From positions 1 through 28,735 of the IMG/VR virus record IMGVR_UViG_3300045931_000290: a stretch of DNA of 28,735 nucleotides; one strand, written 5' to 3'. This document shows, piece by piece, positions 19,775 to 28,506 of the stretch. The DNA is from a virus. Under the pieces are notes generated by a model. That model did not search any database. It worked only from the letters and a program-made list of their open reading frames with translations, and was not told the DNA's origin. The position numbers were made by a program, and so were the translations under genes. The first letter of the stretch is position 1; each line of letters begins with the position of its first letter.

Positions 19775-21387
19775 GCGTGCTGTCCGTCCCCGAGCTGGAA
19801 GACACGCCGTGGCCGACACTCGGCCCGCACGTCTGCCAGTTCATCGAGGCGCATCTGGTCCACGGGCCAGGCGATCTGCGGGGTGAGCCGGCGCAGTTGG
19901 ACGACGAGAAGCGTGGCCTCGTCTACCGGATGTATGAGGTCTTCCCGAAGGGCCACTCGCAGGCGGGCCGGCGGCGGTTTAAGCGGGTGGCGATCTCGCT
20001 GCGCAAGGGGAGCTCGAAGACCGAGCTGGCCGCGTGGATTGCGATTTGCGAGTTGCATCCCCACGGCCCGGTGCGGTGCGACGGGTTCGACCGGAAGGGC
20101 CGGCCGATCGGTCGGGGCGTGACCGACCCGTACATCCCGATGGTGGCCTACACCGAGGAACAGGTCGAGGAGCTGTGCTACGGCGCGGTGCGGGTCATCC
20201 TGGAGAACTGCGCGCTCGGGAACGACTTCGACATCGGGCTGGAGCGGGTGATGCGGAAGGGTGGCGATGGGAAGTGCGTGCCGCTCGCGACGTCCCCGAA
20301 CGGCACCGACGGCGCACGGACCACGTTTCAGGTGTTCGATGAAGTGCATCGGATGGTGCTGCCTCGCCTCAAGGCGGCGCACCGGACGATGATGGCGAAC
20401 ATTCCCAAGCGGATGAAGGCCGACGCCTGGAGTCTGGAGACGACGACGGCCCCGGCCCCAGGGGAAGGCAGCATCGCCGAGGACACGATGCAGTATGCGC
20501 GGCAGATTGCCGACGGGAAGATTCAAGACCCGCGGCTGTTCTTCTTCCACCGGCAAGCGAGCGATGGCCACGACCTGAGCACGAAGGCCGGATTGACGGC
20601 CGCGGTCCGCGAAGCGTCGGGGCCGGTGGCGAGCTGGTCCGACATCGGCACGATCGTGGAGCAGTGGCAGGATCCCACGGCCGACCCGGCGTATCTCGAG
20701 CGCGTCTGGCTGAATCGGCTCGTGCAGAGTTCAGAGAAAGCGTTCGACATGACGCGGTGGGCGGCGCTGGCGCAGCCGGGGCGCGTGGTGGCGAAGGGCG
20801 CGGCGATTGCGCTGGGCTTTGATGGGGCGCGGTATTACGACTCCACCGCGCTCATCGGCACGGAGATGGACTCCGGGTTCCAGTTCGTCCTCGGGCTCTG
20901 GGAGCGGCCCGAGTTCGTCAAGACCTGGGAAGTGCCGAAGGCGGACGTGGACGCCGCCGTGGCGCACGCCTTCGAGACCTACCAGGTGCGGCGGTTCTAC
21001 GCCGACCCGCCGTATTGGGAGGAAACCGTCGCGACCTGGATCGGCACCTACGGCAAGGAGCGCGTGACGGAGTGGTGGACGAACCGGCCCAAGGTCATGG
21101 GCTACGCCGTCAGGGCCTACCGCAACGCCCTGATCGACGGCAGCGTGTCGCACGCCGGGGATGCGGGGCTGACGCGGCATCTGGGCCACGCGCACAAGCG
21201 GCTGTTGGGCGTGCGAGATGAGCAGGGGGAAGCGCTCTGGACGATTCAGAAAGACCGACCGGATTCCCCGTTCAAGATTGACGCGGCGGTGGCGGCGGTC
21301 CTGAGTTCAGAAGCGCGGACGGATGCGATTGCGGCGGGGGCGTTGGCGCCGCCGCCGCAGTATCAGGTGCTGGTGCTGCGGAGGTAG
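19771..21387 (+). CDS. terL: Terminase large subunit
   Basis: 538 residues. The ATPase domain has a deviant Walker A (SLRKGSSKTELAAW, residues about 77-90) and Walker B VFDE (Asp190-Glu191), then SLETTTAP as a probable coupling motif. The C-terminal nuclease domain has ALGFDGARYYDSTALIG (Asp351 and Asp357), RRFYADPPYW (Asp412) and FKIDAAVAAV as its acidic sites. It powers DNA translocation into the procapsid and cuts the concatemer. Length and motif order are normal for the HK97-like family. The start overlaps the TerS stop (ATGA). Confidence 0.88.
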   Translation: MSVLSVPELEDTPWPTLGPHVCQFIEAHLVHGPGDLRGEPAQLDDEKRGLVYRMYEVFPKGHSQAGRRRFKRVAISLRKGSSKTELAAWIAICELHPHGPVRCDGFDRKGRPIGRGVTDPYIPMVAYTEEQVEELCYGAVRVILENCALGNDFDIGLERVMRKGGDGKCVPLATSPNGTDGARTTFQVFDEVHRMVLPRLKAAHRTMMANIPKRMKADAWSLETTTAPAPGEGSIAEDTMQYARQIADGKIQDPRLFFFHRQASDGHDLSTKAGLTAAVREASGPVASWSDIGTIVEQWQDPTADPAYLERVWLNRLVQSSEKAFDMTRWAALAQPGRVVAKGAAIALGFDGARYYDSTALIGTEMDSGFQFVLGLWERPEFVKTWEVPKADVDAAVAHAFETYQVRRFYADPPYWEETVATWIGTYGKERVTEWWTNRPKVMGYAVRAYRNALIDGSVSHAGDAGLTRHLGHAHKRLLGVRDEQGEALWTIQKDRPDSPFKIDAAVAAVLSSEARTDAIAAGALAPPPQYQVLVLRR

Positions 21388-21391
21388 CCCG

Positions 21392-21604
21392 ATGGCGAAG
21401 ACTCCCCCTGGCGAGCCCACGGTGACCGTGCTGATGCGTCGTCGCGGTCGCCCGCGGACGGTGTGCGTCGACGAACGTGATGGGTCACGCGTGTCGACCT
21501 ATGTCCCGGCGTCCTTCCATGACCGCCTGGTCACCATCGCGAAGCGAGAGGAGAAATCCGTCGCCGCACTAGTCCGCTCGTGGCTGATGCTGCGGATGAC
21601 GTAG
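21392..21604 (+). CDS. Ribbon-helix-helix-like small protein
   Basis: 70 residues, with the GGAGG ribosome binding site lying at the TerL stop. After a basic N-terminus (MRRRGRPRTVCVDE), residues about 32-65 (SRVSTYVPASFHDRLVTIAK, then REEKSVAALVRSWL) match the strand plus two helices of an Arc/CopG-type ribbon-helix-helix DNA binder. It sits between TerL and the capsid gene, where it may regulate head-gene expression or simply be an accessory gene. Confidence 0.6.
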   Translation: MAKTPPGEPTVTVLMRRRGRPRTVCVDERDGSRVSTYVPASFHDRLVTIAKREEKSVAALVRSWLMLRMT

Positions 21605-21631
21605 GATTTTTCTCCTAATAAATAGGCGATT

Positions 21632-23590
21632 TTGCGCCAACCTGCCACCGTGGCAGGCAGCGTGGATCGCGCCTATTCCCTTCTCGACATCAAAAGCATC
21701 GATGATGACGAGCGCATCATCGCCGGGATCGCCAGCTCGCCGCTGACCGATCGGGTCGGTGACGTGCTGGAGCCCACAGGGGCCGAGTTCCGTCTGCCGT
21801 TGCCCTTGCTCTGGCAGCACCGCGCCGACGAACCGATCGGCCAGGTGCTGGCCGCCAAGGTGTCCGCCAGCGGCATCGAGATTCGCGCGCAGATTGCGAA
21901 GAACGTCCTCCCGCGGATCGATGAAATCTGGGCGCTGATCAAGGCCCGCCTGGTGCGCGGCCTGAGCGTGGGGTTTCGTCCGACCGCGGACCCCGAACCC
22001 ATCAAGGGCACGAGCGGCCTGCGCTTTCCGGCGTGGGAATGGCTGGAGTTGTCGGCCGTCACGATTCCGGCGAACGCGGACGCCTCCATTCAAACCGTCA
22101 AGCAATGCGACACGTCGGCCGCCGCGCCTGGGGGCCGCCGCGTCGTCTCAGTTCTACCCGGCGCTCCGGGGTCACGAGGACACGGCAGTGCGATGAAACC
22201 CTACGCCGAACAAATCACGAGTTTCGAGCACACGCGGGCTGCGAAGGTCGCCGAGCGCGACAGCCTGCAGGAGAAGGCGTCCAGCGAAGGGCGCACCAAG
22301 GACGCGGCCGAGCGCGAGTCGTTCGAGACGCTGACGCAGGAGATCAAGGCCATCGACGACGAGCTCGTGGACCTGCGCGCGCTCGAGCAGACGAACCGGC
22401 AGATGGCGGCGCCGGTCACGGGTGGCACACCGGAGCAGGGCGCGGCCTCGCGCACGCCCGTCATCACCGTGAAGGACACGCTGCCGCCCGGCATCGAGTT
22501 CGCGCGGTACGTCATGTGCCTCGCGGCGGCCCGAGGCAACACGTCGCAGGCGGTCGAGATCGCCAAGGCCCGGTACCCCGACATGACGCGCATCGCCACC
22601 GTGCTGAAGTCGGCGGTCGCGGCGGGCACCACGACCGACCCGCAGTGGGCCGGGGCGCTCGTCGACTACACGAACTTCACCGGCGACTTCATCGAGTACC
22701 TGCGCCCGGCGACCATCATCGGCAAGTTCGGCACCAACGGGATTCCCGCGTTGCGGCCGGTGCCGTTCAACATCCGCATCATCGGTCAGACGAGCGGGGG
22801 TGAGGGGTACTGGGTGGGCCAGGGGCAGCCGAAGCCGCTCACGTCCTTCGACTTCGCGCCGACGCTGCTCACCTGGGCGAAGGTCGCCAATATCGCGGTC
22901 CTCAGTGACGAGCTCGTGCGGTTCTCGTCGCCGTCGGCCGAGGCCCTGGTGCGCGATGCGCTGCGCGGCGCCCTCGTGGCGCGGCTCGACATCGACTTCG
23001 TGAACCCGAACAAGGCCGCCGTGGCGAACGTGTCGCCGGCCTCGATCACCAACGGCATCTCGCCGATCGCCTCGTCGGGCACCGATGCGGCGGCGGTGCG
23101 CGCCGACATCGCAGCGATCTTCAGCACGTTCATCGCGGCCAATCTGACGCCGGCCAATGGCGTCTGGATCATGTCGGCCACGACGGCGCTGCAGCTCTCG
23201 CTGATGCGCAACGCGCTCGGCCAGAAGGAATTCCCCACCATCACGATGATGGGCGGGACCTTCGAAGGGCTGCCGGTGATCGTCTCCGAGCACGTCGCCG
23301 TGTCGGGCAGCCCGGACAATCACATCGTCATCCTGGTCAACGCGTCCGACATCTACCTGTCGGATGACGGCCAGGTGGTGATCGATGCCAGCCGGGAGGC
23401 GTCGCTGCAGATGGACGATGCGCCGACGAATGCGAGCGCGTCCGGATCGCCGCTGGCGCCGGTGCCCACGCAAGTCGTCTCGATGTTCCAAACCAACAGC
23501 GTCGCGCTGCGCGCCGAGCGCTACATCAACTGGGCGCGGCGGCGCGTCGAGGCGGTGGCGTATCTGGAAGGCGTGAACTGGGCGGCGTAG
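21632..23590 (+). CDS. Fused HK97 prohead protease and major capsid protein
   Basis: 652 residues from TTG (GTG at 21650 or 21662 is also possible). Residues about 13-155 are an S78-type prohead protease: RAYSLLDIKSIDDDERIIAG, LLWQHRADEPIGQV (His63), RLVRGLSVGFRP (Ser112) and WEWLELSAVTIPAN (acidic third member). Residues about 188-260 are a coiled-coil scaffold-like region (ERESFETLTQEIKAIDDELVD). Residues about 285-652 are an HK97-fold capsid protein (PPGIEFARYVMCLAAARGN, then ALRGALVARLDIDFVNP, ending RRRVEAVAYLEGVNWAA). The protease would cut itself and the scaffold away during head maturation. An internal ATG at 22193 could make the capsid part alone. Confidence 0.85.
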   Translation: MRQPATVAGSVDRAYSLLDIKSIDDDERIIAGIASSPLTDRVGDVLEPTGAEFRLPLPLLWQHRADEPIGQVLAAKVSASGIEIRAQIAKNVLPRIDEIWALIKARLVRGLSVGFRPTADPEPIKGTSGLRFPAWEWLELSAVTIPANADASIQTVKQCDTSAAAPGGRRVVSVLPGAPGSRGHGSAMKPYAEQITSFEHTRAAKVAERDSLQEKASSEGRTKDAAERESFETLTQEIKAIDDELVDLRALEQTNRQMAAPVTGGTPEQGAASRTPVITVKDTLPPGIEFARYVMCLAAARGNTSQAVEIAKARYPDMTRIATVLKSAVAAGTTTDPQWAGALVDYTNFTGDFIEYLRPATIIGKFGTNGIPALRPVPFNIRIIGQTSGGEGYWVGQGQPKPLTSFDFAPTLLTWAKVANIAVLSDELVRFSSPSAEALVRDALRGALVARLDIDFVNPNKAAVANVSPASITNGISPIASSGTDAAAVRADIAAIFSTFIAANLTPANGVWIMSATTALQLSLMRNALGQKEFPTITMMGGTFEGLPVIVSEHVAVSGSPDNHIVILVNASDIYLSDDGQVVIDASREASLQMDDAPTNASASGSPLAPVPTQVVSMFQTNSVALRAERYINWARRRVEAVAYLEGVNWAA

Positions 23591-23605
23591 GTCGCCCGTT
23601 TGACG

Positions 23606-23650
23606 GGACGCGGGGCCTCGTGGTGTCGAGGCGCCGCGTCCTGGTTTTCG
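23606..23650 (+). terminator. Strong stem-loop after the capsid gene, terminator-like
   Basis: Bases 23606-23620 pair with 23627-23641: 15 positions with one G-G mismatch, and a 6-base loop. CTGGTTTTCGG follows, so the T-run is short. It may end part of the transcription after the capsid gene or stabilise its mRNA. Confidence 0.5.
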
Positions 23651-23659
23651 GTCCTGCCC

Positions 23660-23872
23660 ATGATTCAGCTCGTGCCCATGTCCGTCCGCGTCGCGTTCGA
23701 ATTCCACGGGCGCGCCCTGCGCCCAGGCGATCGGATCGAGGCCGGTCCCGTCGAAGCGCTCGCCCTCAAATATGCCGGCAAGGCCGACTACGTCGAGCCG
23801 GCGTCCGCGGCGCCGTCGCCTCCGCGATCGAAGCGGCGTTATCGCCGGCGCGATCTGCAGGCGGAGGGCTGA
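23660..23872 (+). CDS. Small head-module protein (70 residues)
   Basis: I chose the ATG at 23660 because upstream starts in the frame would run through the stem-loop. It reads MIQLVPMSVRVAFEFHGRAL, then PGDRIEAGPVEALALKYAGK, then a short acidic turn and a very basic tail (RSKRRYRRRD). The middle resembles small phage proteins that form a beta-hairpin next to portal genes, but I cannot name it. The stop overlaps the portal start as TGATG. Confidence 0.5.
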   Translation: MIQLVPMSVRVAFEFHGRALRPGDRIEAGPVEALALKYAGKADYVEPASAAPSPPRSKRRYRRRDLQAEG

Positions 23873-25254
23873 TGCAGCTCTTCGGCCTGACCATCCAGCG
23901 CACGAAGGCGGTGCCGTCGCTCTCGCCGGTGCCGACGACGACGTCCGGGAGCTGGATGGGCGGCTGGTTTCCGGTCGTGCGGGAAGCGTGGCCGGGCGCC
24001 TGGCAGGACAACGTCGAGGTGCGCCTGGCGAACGTGCTCACGCACCCGACCGTGTTCGCGTGTATCAGCCTCATCGCGTCGGACATCGCGAAGATGCGCC
24101 TGCGGCTCGTCGAACTGGACCGCGATGGGATCTGGACGGAGACCGACTCGCCGGCCTACTCGCCGGTGCTGCGCAAGCCCAATCACTTCCAGACGCGGAT
24201 CCAATTCTTCAAGGGCTGGCTGACCTCGAAGCTCGTCTACGGCAACACCTACGTGCTGAAGGAGCGCAACGAGCGCACGAACGTGTCGGCGCTCTACGTG
24301 CTCGACCCGACCCGCGTGCGGGTGCTCGTCGCGCCCAATGGCGAGGTCTACTACGAGCTGATTCGGGATGATCTGGCGCTGCTGCCGGAGCAGCGGACCG
24401 CGCCGGCCAGCGAGATCATCCACGACACGATGCACGCGCTGTATCACCCGCTCTGCGGCCTGTCGCCGATCCACGCGTGCGGTCTGGCCGCGACGCTCGG
24501 CCTCAAGATTCAGACCGACTCGGCGTTGTTCTTTGAGAACAACTCGACACCGGGCGGCATCCTGACCGCCCCTGGCGCCATCAGCCAGGAGGTGGCGGAC
24601 CGCATCAAGGAAACCTGGGAAACGAACTACGGCACGGACAACCGCGGCCGCACGGCGGTGCTCGGTGACGGGCTCAAGTTCGAACCGATGACCTTCAAGG
24701 CGCAGGAGTCGCAGGTCGTCGAGCAGTGGCAGAAGACGGCCGAAGCGGTGGCCGCGGCCTATCACGTGCCGGCCTACCTGGTCGGTGCGGCGCCGCCGCC
24801 GGCCTACAACAACATCGAGGCGCTCACCCAGGCGTATTACTCGCAGTGTCTGCAGGAGCTGATCGAGTCGATCGAGCTGCTCCTGGATGAAGGCCTGGGC
24901 CTGACGGCCGGCAAGATCGAAGGGCGCACGCTCGGGACCGAGTTCGACCTCGACGATCTCCTCCGGATGGACAGCGCCACGATGGTCACGACGCTGGCGG
25001 CGGGCGTGGGCGCCGGCATTGCCGCGCCAAACGAAGCCCGCAAGCGCGTGAATCAGAAGCCCGTCGAGGGCGGCGACACGCCGTATCTCCAGCAGCAGTA
25101 CTGGCCGATCCGGCAGTTGGCGGAACGGGACATTCCGGTGCCGCCGACGTCGCCGGCGCCAGCGCCCGCTCCGGATGAGGGCGACGACGGCGACGAGGCG
25201 AAATTCGCCACCGCCCTCTGGACGAAAGTCGCAGCGCTCGACTATGCACCGTGA
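23872..25254 (+). CDS. Portal protein (HK97-like)
   Basis: 460 residues. Typical portal signatures are present: [20 protein letters not shown] near residue 55, [19 protein letters not shown], then [20 protein letters not shown], and [20 protein letters not shown] with [20 protein letters not shown] in the crown/stem region. The last 30 residues are proline- and acid-rich. It forms the ring at the head vertex through which DNA passes and to which terminase and connector bind. It lies after the capsid gene, whereas portal usually precedes protease and capsid in this group. Confidence 0.85.
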   Translation: MQLFGLTIQRTKAVPSLSPVPTTTSGSWMGGWFPVVREAWPGAWQDNVEVRLANVLTHPTVFACISLIASDIAKMRLRLVELDRDGIWTETDSPAYSPVLRKPNHFQTRIQFFKGWLTSKLVYGNTYVLKERNERTNVSALYVLDPTRVRVLVAPNGEVYYELIRDDLALLPEQRTAPASEIIHDTMHALYHPLCGLSPIHACGLAATLGLKIQTDSALFFENNSTPGGILTAPGAISQEVADRIKETWETNYGTDNRGRTAVLGDGLKFEPMTFKAQESQVVEQWQKTAEAVAAAYHVPAYLVGAAPPPAYNNIEALTQAYYSQCLQELIESIELLLDEGLGLTAGKIEGRTLGTEFDLDDLLRMDSATMVTTLAAGVGAGIAAPNEARKRVNQKPVEGGDTPYLQQQYWPIRQLAERDIPVPPTSPAPAPAPDEGDDGDEAKFATALWTKVAALDYAP

Positions 25255-25981
25255 TCCTGAAGCTCGAGCGGAACTGATCGTCGCGGCGATTCGCGCCGCG
25301 GTCGCGCCGCTGCTCGTCCGCATTGCGGCGCTCGAAGCCAAGGTCGCGCTCGGGCCGCGGGATGGCCGCGACGGGATGCCTGGACCGAAGGGCGACCCGG
25401 GCGACCGTGGGCCGAAGGGCGACCCCGGGGACGCTGGGCCCGCCGGCGGCGCCGGCGAGCGGGGGCCGGCTGGTCCCCCCGGTGACCCGGGTCTCCCTGG
25501 TGAGGCGGGGGCGCCTGGTGCGCCGGGCCCGCCAGGGTCGGAGGGACCCGCGGGGCCGGCGGGCCCCCACGGTGACGCCGGCGCCCCGGGGCGAGACGGA
25601 CTCGACGGCACAGACGGGGCGCCCGGGCTGAACGGCTCGCTCGAGGGCATCGAGCTCCGACAGGCCGAGGACTTCCGGACGGTGCAGTGTGTCTTCAAGG
25701 CGACCGGCGAGTTGGTGCCCGGCGGTACGCTGACCTTCCCGGTGGTGCTCGATCGCGGCGTCTACAAGACCGGCCAGACATATCAGGCCGGCGACGGCGT
25801 GACGTGGGCCGGGTCGTTCTGGATCGCCCAGCGGGAGACGAGCGAGAAGCCCGGCGAGGGGCCCACCGGGTGGCGCCTGGCCGTCAAGGCGGGCCGCGAA
25901 GGTAAGCAGGGGATCAAGGGCGATCCGGGGGACCGCGGGCCGAAAGGCGACCAGGGGCCGCAGGGGAGGTCGGGCTATTGA
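25244..25981 (+). CDS. Collagen-like protein with C-terminal carbohydrate-binding-like module
   Basis: 245 residues, overlapping the portal gene by 11 bases. Residues about 5-38 are a helical, possibly trimerising, segment ([20 protein letters not shown]). Residues about 43-132 are Gly-X-Y repeats ([20 protein letters not shown] and on), interrupted once near GGAGERG. Residues about 133-215 form a beta domain whose [25 protein letters not shown] and GWRL pattern is like small chitin- or sugar-binding modules. A second short collagen run ends the protein. Virion fibres of this kind decorate heads or tails and may bind the host surface or glycans. Confidence 0.75.
   Translation: MHRDPEARAELIVAAIRAAVAPLLVRIAALEAKVALGPRDGRDGMPGPKGDPGDRGPKGDPGDAGPAGGAGERGPAGPPGDPGLPGEAGAPGAPGPPGSEGPAGPAGPHGDAGAPGRDGLDGTDGAPGLNGSLEGIELRQAEDFRTVQCVFKATGELVPGGTLTFPVVLDRGVYKTGQTYQAGDGVTWAGSFWIAQRETSEKPGEGPTGWRLAVKAGREGKQGIKGDPGDRGPKGDQGPQGRSGY
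25371..25637 (+). repeat. Collagen Gly-X-Y repeat tract
   Basis: About 30 consecutive nine-base units encode Gly-X-Y triplets, rich in [15 protein letters not shown] and GAPG. Charged KGD and DRG triplets would help a triple helix form without hydroxyproline. A shorter tract encodes [19 protein letters not shown] near 25900-25975. Confidence 0.8.
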
Positions 25982-26640
25982 TGACCGTCGCGCAGGCTCG
26001 TCGGCGGAATGCGCAGCGTCCTCCGATGCCGGTGGTGGTCGTCCCCAGGTTGTGCCCGGGTGGCACGGTGGTCTGTCTCGCGTCAGGGCCGAGTCTGACC
26101 GAGGACGATGCTCGGTTCTGTGAGGGTCGAGCGACGGTGATTGCCGTGAACGATGCGTATCGCTACGCCCCCTTCGCCGCCGCCTTGATGGCGAGCGACA
26201 CCGAGTGGTGGCGCGTGCATCACGGCGTGCCGTCGTTCACCGGGCTGAAGTATTGCCTCTCGCGGTCGGCCGTGGGCAAGTGGCCGGATGTGCACGTCCT
26301 GCGCAGCACGGGCGCGGCCGGGATTGAAACCGACCCCACGGGCCTGAAGACGGGCTGCAACTCCGGCGCGGCGGCGGTCAACCTGGCCGTGCACTTCGGC
26401 GCCGCGCGCATCCTGCTGCTCGGCTACGACATGGGGGTGTCGCGCGCCGGCATGCCGGAGCATTTCTTCGGGAATCATCCGCGGCCGTTGCGCGGCGGAT
26501 CGCCCTACCGGCTGTTTCGCGAGCAGTTCGGCCAGATGGTCGCGCCGCTGAAGGCCGCCGGCGTGGCCGTCATCAACTGCACGCGCCGCACGGCGCTCGA
26601 GCACTTCCCCTGTCAGCCGCTCCGGGAGGCCCTGGCATGA
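25981..26640 (+). CDS. DUF115/MptE-like Rossmann-fold protein, glycosylation-related (copy 1)
   Basis: 219 residues, ATG overlapping the previous stop (TGATG). It begins with a nucleotide-binding-like loop (VVCLASGPSLTEDDARFCEG), then VIAVNDAYRYAPFAAALMAS, and has the diagnostic NSGAAAVNLAVHFGAARILL-LGYDMG block near residue 125-150. The family includes motility-accessory (Maf-like) glycosyl transfer proteins and pterin kinases. In phages it is usually found among glycosyltransferase genes. The most likely role is sugar transfer to a virion or host surface polymer. A paralogue lies at 27317. Confidence 0.6.
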   Translation: MTVAQARRRNAQRPPMPVVVVPRLCPGGTVVCLASGPSLTEDDARFCEGRATVIAVNDAYRYAPFAAALMASDTEWWRVHHGVPSFTGLKYCLSRSAVGKWPDVHVLRSTGAAGIETDPTGLKTGCNSGAAAVNLAVHFGAARILLLGYDMGVSRAGMPEHFFGNHPRPLRGGSPYRLFREQFGQMVAPLKAAGVAVINCTRRTALEHFPCQPLREALA

Positions 26641-27320
26641 CCCAGTGGCCGACCGTCCTCAGCGAGATGGACACGCTCGACCTGGTCCTCAGCGGGCGGA
26701 GCCTGGCGCGCTACGGCGATGGCGAGCTGCATCTGTGCGATGGGGTGCCTGCCAAGGCGCAGGAGGCCGATCCGGCGCTCCGTGGGCGCCTGAGAGGCAT
26801 TCTGCGATCGTCGGGGCACTGCCTCGTCGGCCTCCCGAATCTGCGCGCCCAGACGCCCAAGGCGGCCTTCTGGCAGCCATTCGCGCGGCATGTCGGCCTG
26901 CTCAAGGAGCGGGAGTACGCCAGCGCGTTCGTCACGCGTCCCGATTCCGCGCCCTGGATTGACACGCCGACCTATTGGGGCACGCTCGCACAGCTCTGGC
27001 TCGGGCAGGACGTGTTGCTCGTGCGCGGGGGCGCGCGGTCGTTCACCGCCGGGGACCTCTGCGGCGCGGCGCGCGTCACCGAGGTGGTCGGGCCGGCCGT
27101 CAACGCGTGGCGGTCGTATCGGGATCTGTTCACCCAGGTCATGGCGCATCGGCCGACGCGCGCGCTGCTGTGCCTAGGTCCGACGGCGACGGTGATGGCC
27201 GTCGACCTGTGCGCCCACGGGGTGCAGGCGATCGACCTCGGGCACCTCGGCCTCTTCTGGAAGAAGCATCTGAAGGGGGAGCCGATGATCGTGACCGAGC
27301 GCGACAAGGCGGTCGCATGA
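26637..27320 (+). CDS. GT-D-fold (DUF1792-like) glycosyltransferase
   Basis: 227 residues, ATGA overlap with the gene before. LARYGDGELHLC (residues about 23-34) matches the RFGDGE motif in which D and E bind metal and the sugar nucleotide in GT-D enzymes. LLCLGPTATVMAVDLCAHG and AIDLGHLGLFWKKHLKGE near the C-terminus fit the conserved second half (usual G-x-D-x-G-H). It probably adds a hexose onto an existing glycan. It is flanked by two related DUF115-like genes, suggesting stepwise building of one glycan. Confidence 0.65.
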   Translation: MTQWPTVLSEMDTLDLVLSGRSLARYGDGELHLCDGVPAKAQEADPALRGRLRGILRSSGHCLVGLPNLRAQTPKAAFWQPFARHVGLLKEREYASAFVTRPDSAPWIDTPTYWGTLAQLWLGQDVLLVRGGARSFTAGDLCGAARVTEVVGPAVNAWRSYRDLFTQVMAHRPTRALLCLGPTATVMAVDLCAHGVQAIDLGHLGLFWKKHLKGEPMIVTERDKAVA

Positions 27321-27949
27321 CCGTCGCCACCTGGACGCCGCCGGCGCTCTGGTCAGTCCCGCGCGTGTGGACCGGCGAGCGGTGCTTCGTGATCTGCGGC
27401 GGCGAGAGCGTGAAGGCGCAGCGCGCCGTCGTGCCGCATCTCAACGGCCGCGTGATTGCGGTGAAGCACGGCGTGTTGCTTCGTCCCGATGCGGACGTGC
27501 TGTTCTTCGCCGGCGAACGACCGGCCGACGTGGCGCCGCCGCTCCTGCGGGCATTTCGCGGGGACCACATCGTGGTGCGGGGCCGCGGGCACGAGGTATT
27601 TCCGCCGCACGCGAAACGCGTCTGGCGCACCCTCGAGCACACCGCCTGGAGCACCAATCCGACGATGGTGGCGGGCTACGACGCCGGCACGAGCGCGATC
27701 AACCTGGCCATCCTGTTCGGGTGCACCGAGATCGTCGTGCTCGGCTACGACATGGTCGGCGGGCGCTGGTTTAACGGGGAATGGCCGCACTACCTGCCGA
27801 ATCCGCCCGAGTCGGATTTTCAGCGGCACCTGTCGGTCCTGCCGTCGCTGGCCGAGGACGCCAAGGCGAAGGGTGTCCGCATCGTGAACGTGTCGCCGAT
27901 CTCGCGCGTGCCGGGCTTCGAGCGCCAGCCGCTGGAGGCGTTCGTCTGA
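27317..27949 (+). CDS. DUF115/MptE-like Rossmann-fold protein, glycosylation-related (copy 2)
   Basis: 210 residues, ATGA overlap. It shares with the gene at 25981 the loop near the start (RCFVICGGESVKAQRAVVPH) and the block AGTSAINLAILFGCTEIVVL-GYDMVG, so the two are paralogues that have diverged strongly. Copy 2 has an extra tryptophan/histidine-rich segment (GGRWFNGEWPHYLPNPPE) which may contact the acceptor. Its position between a GT-D enzyme and a methyltransferase supports a glycan-related function. Confidence 0.6.
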   Translation: MTVATWTPPALWSVPRVWTGERCFVICGGESVKAQRAVVPHLNGRVIAVKHGVLLRPDADVLFFAGERPADVAPPLLRAFRGDHIVVRGRGHEVFPPHAKRVWRTLEHTAWSTNPTMVAGYDAGTSAINLAILFGCTEIVVLGYDMVGGRWFNGEWPHYLPNPPESDFQRHLSVLPSLAEDAKAKGVRIVNVSPISRVPGFERQPLEAFV

Positions 27950-28506
27950 TGGTGGCTCTGGATGATCTGATTTCGCCCGGCTACCTCAAGATGCAGCGCC
28001 TCCTGCACGACGCGCCGCGTGGGTACGGCGGGCGCGGTGATAAGTGGGCCGGCATCGTGCTGCAGATTGCGATGGCCTATCACGCGCGCAGCATCCTGGA
28101 TTACGGCAGCGGCGAAGGCAGTCTGGCGAAGGCGCTCCGGGCGTCGCCGTATCTGGGCGACATCCAGATCGCGGAATACGACCCGGCCATGCCGGGCGTG
28201 GACCAGCTGCCCGCGCCGGCGGACTTCGTGAACGTGACCGACGTGCTCGAGCACATCGAGAAGGACCGACTGGCGGCCGTGCTCGAGCACATCAGAAGTC
28301 TGGCGCACAAGGTCGTCTTCGCGGTCATCTCCACGAAGAAGACGAACAAGGTGCTGGCCGATGGGCGCAACGCGCATCTCATCATCAAGCCGGATGCCTG
28401 GTGGAAGCAGCGACTCCGGCAGGCCGGATTCGACGTGCACCCGCCGCCCTCGGTGGTGCGGCAGATCCCGGAGCGGGAATGGTCCGTCATCCTGACCCGT
28501 CACTGA
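27949..28506 (+). CDS. Class I SAM-dependent methyltransferase
   Basis: 185 residues, start overlapping the previous stop (TGATG). Motif I is SILDYGSGEGSLAKAL (residues about 48-63), the acidic end of strand 2 is IQIAEYDPAM, and motif IV is ADFVNVTDVLEHIEKDRLAAV. It then has VVFAVISTKKTNKVLADGRN and HLIIKPDAWWKQRLRQAGFD, typical of small-molecule or sugar methyltransferases. In this cluster it may cap or modify a phage-made glycan. It lacks an NPPY-type motif, so a DNA methyltransferase is unlikely. Confidence 0.7.
   Translation: MVALDDLISPGYLKMQRLLHDAPRGYGGRGDKWAGIVLQIAMAYHARSILDYGSGEGSLAKALRASPYLGDIQIAEYDPAMPGVDQLPAPADFVNVTDVLEHIEKDRLAAVLEHIRSLAHKVVFAVISTKKTNKVLADGRNAHLIIKPDAWWKQRLRQAGFDVHPPPSVVRQIPEREWSVILTRH

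Noticed and set aside
21605-21631. Promoter in the AT-rich gap before the capsid gene
   Set aside because: The gap has AT-rich bases and a tiny AGGA/TCCT inverted repeat but no recognisable -35/-10 pair; it is only 27 bases long.
22172-25698. Very long minus-strand open frames (511 and 619 residues) opposite the capsid, portal and collagen genes
   Set aside because: They are arginine/histidine-rich mirror frames expected in high-GC DNA and lack start signals or domains, while the plus strand has clear head genes.
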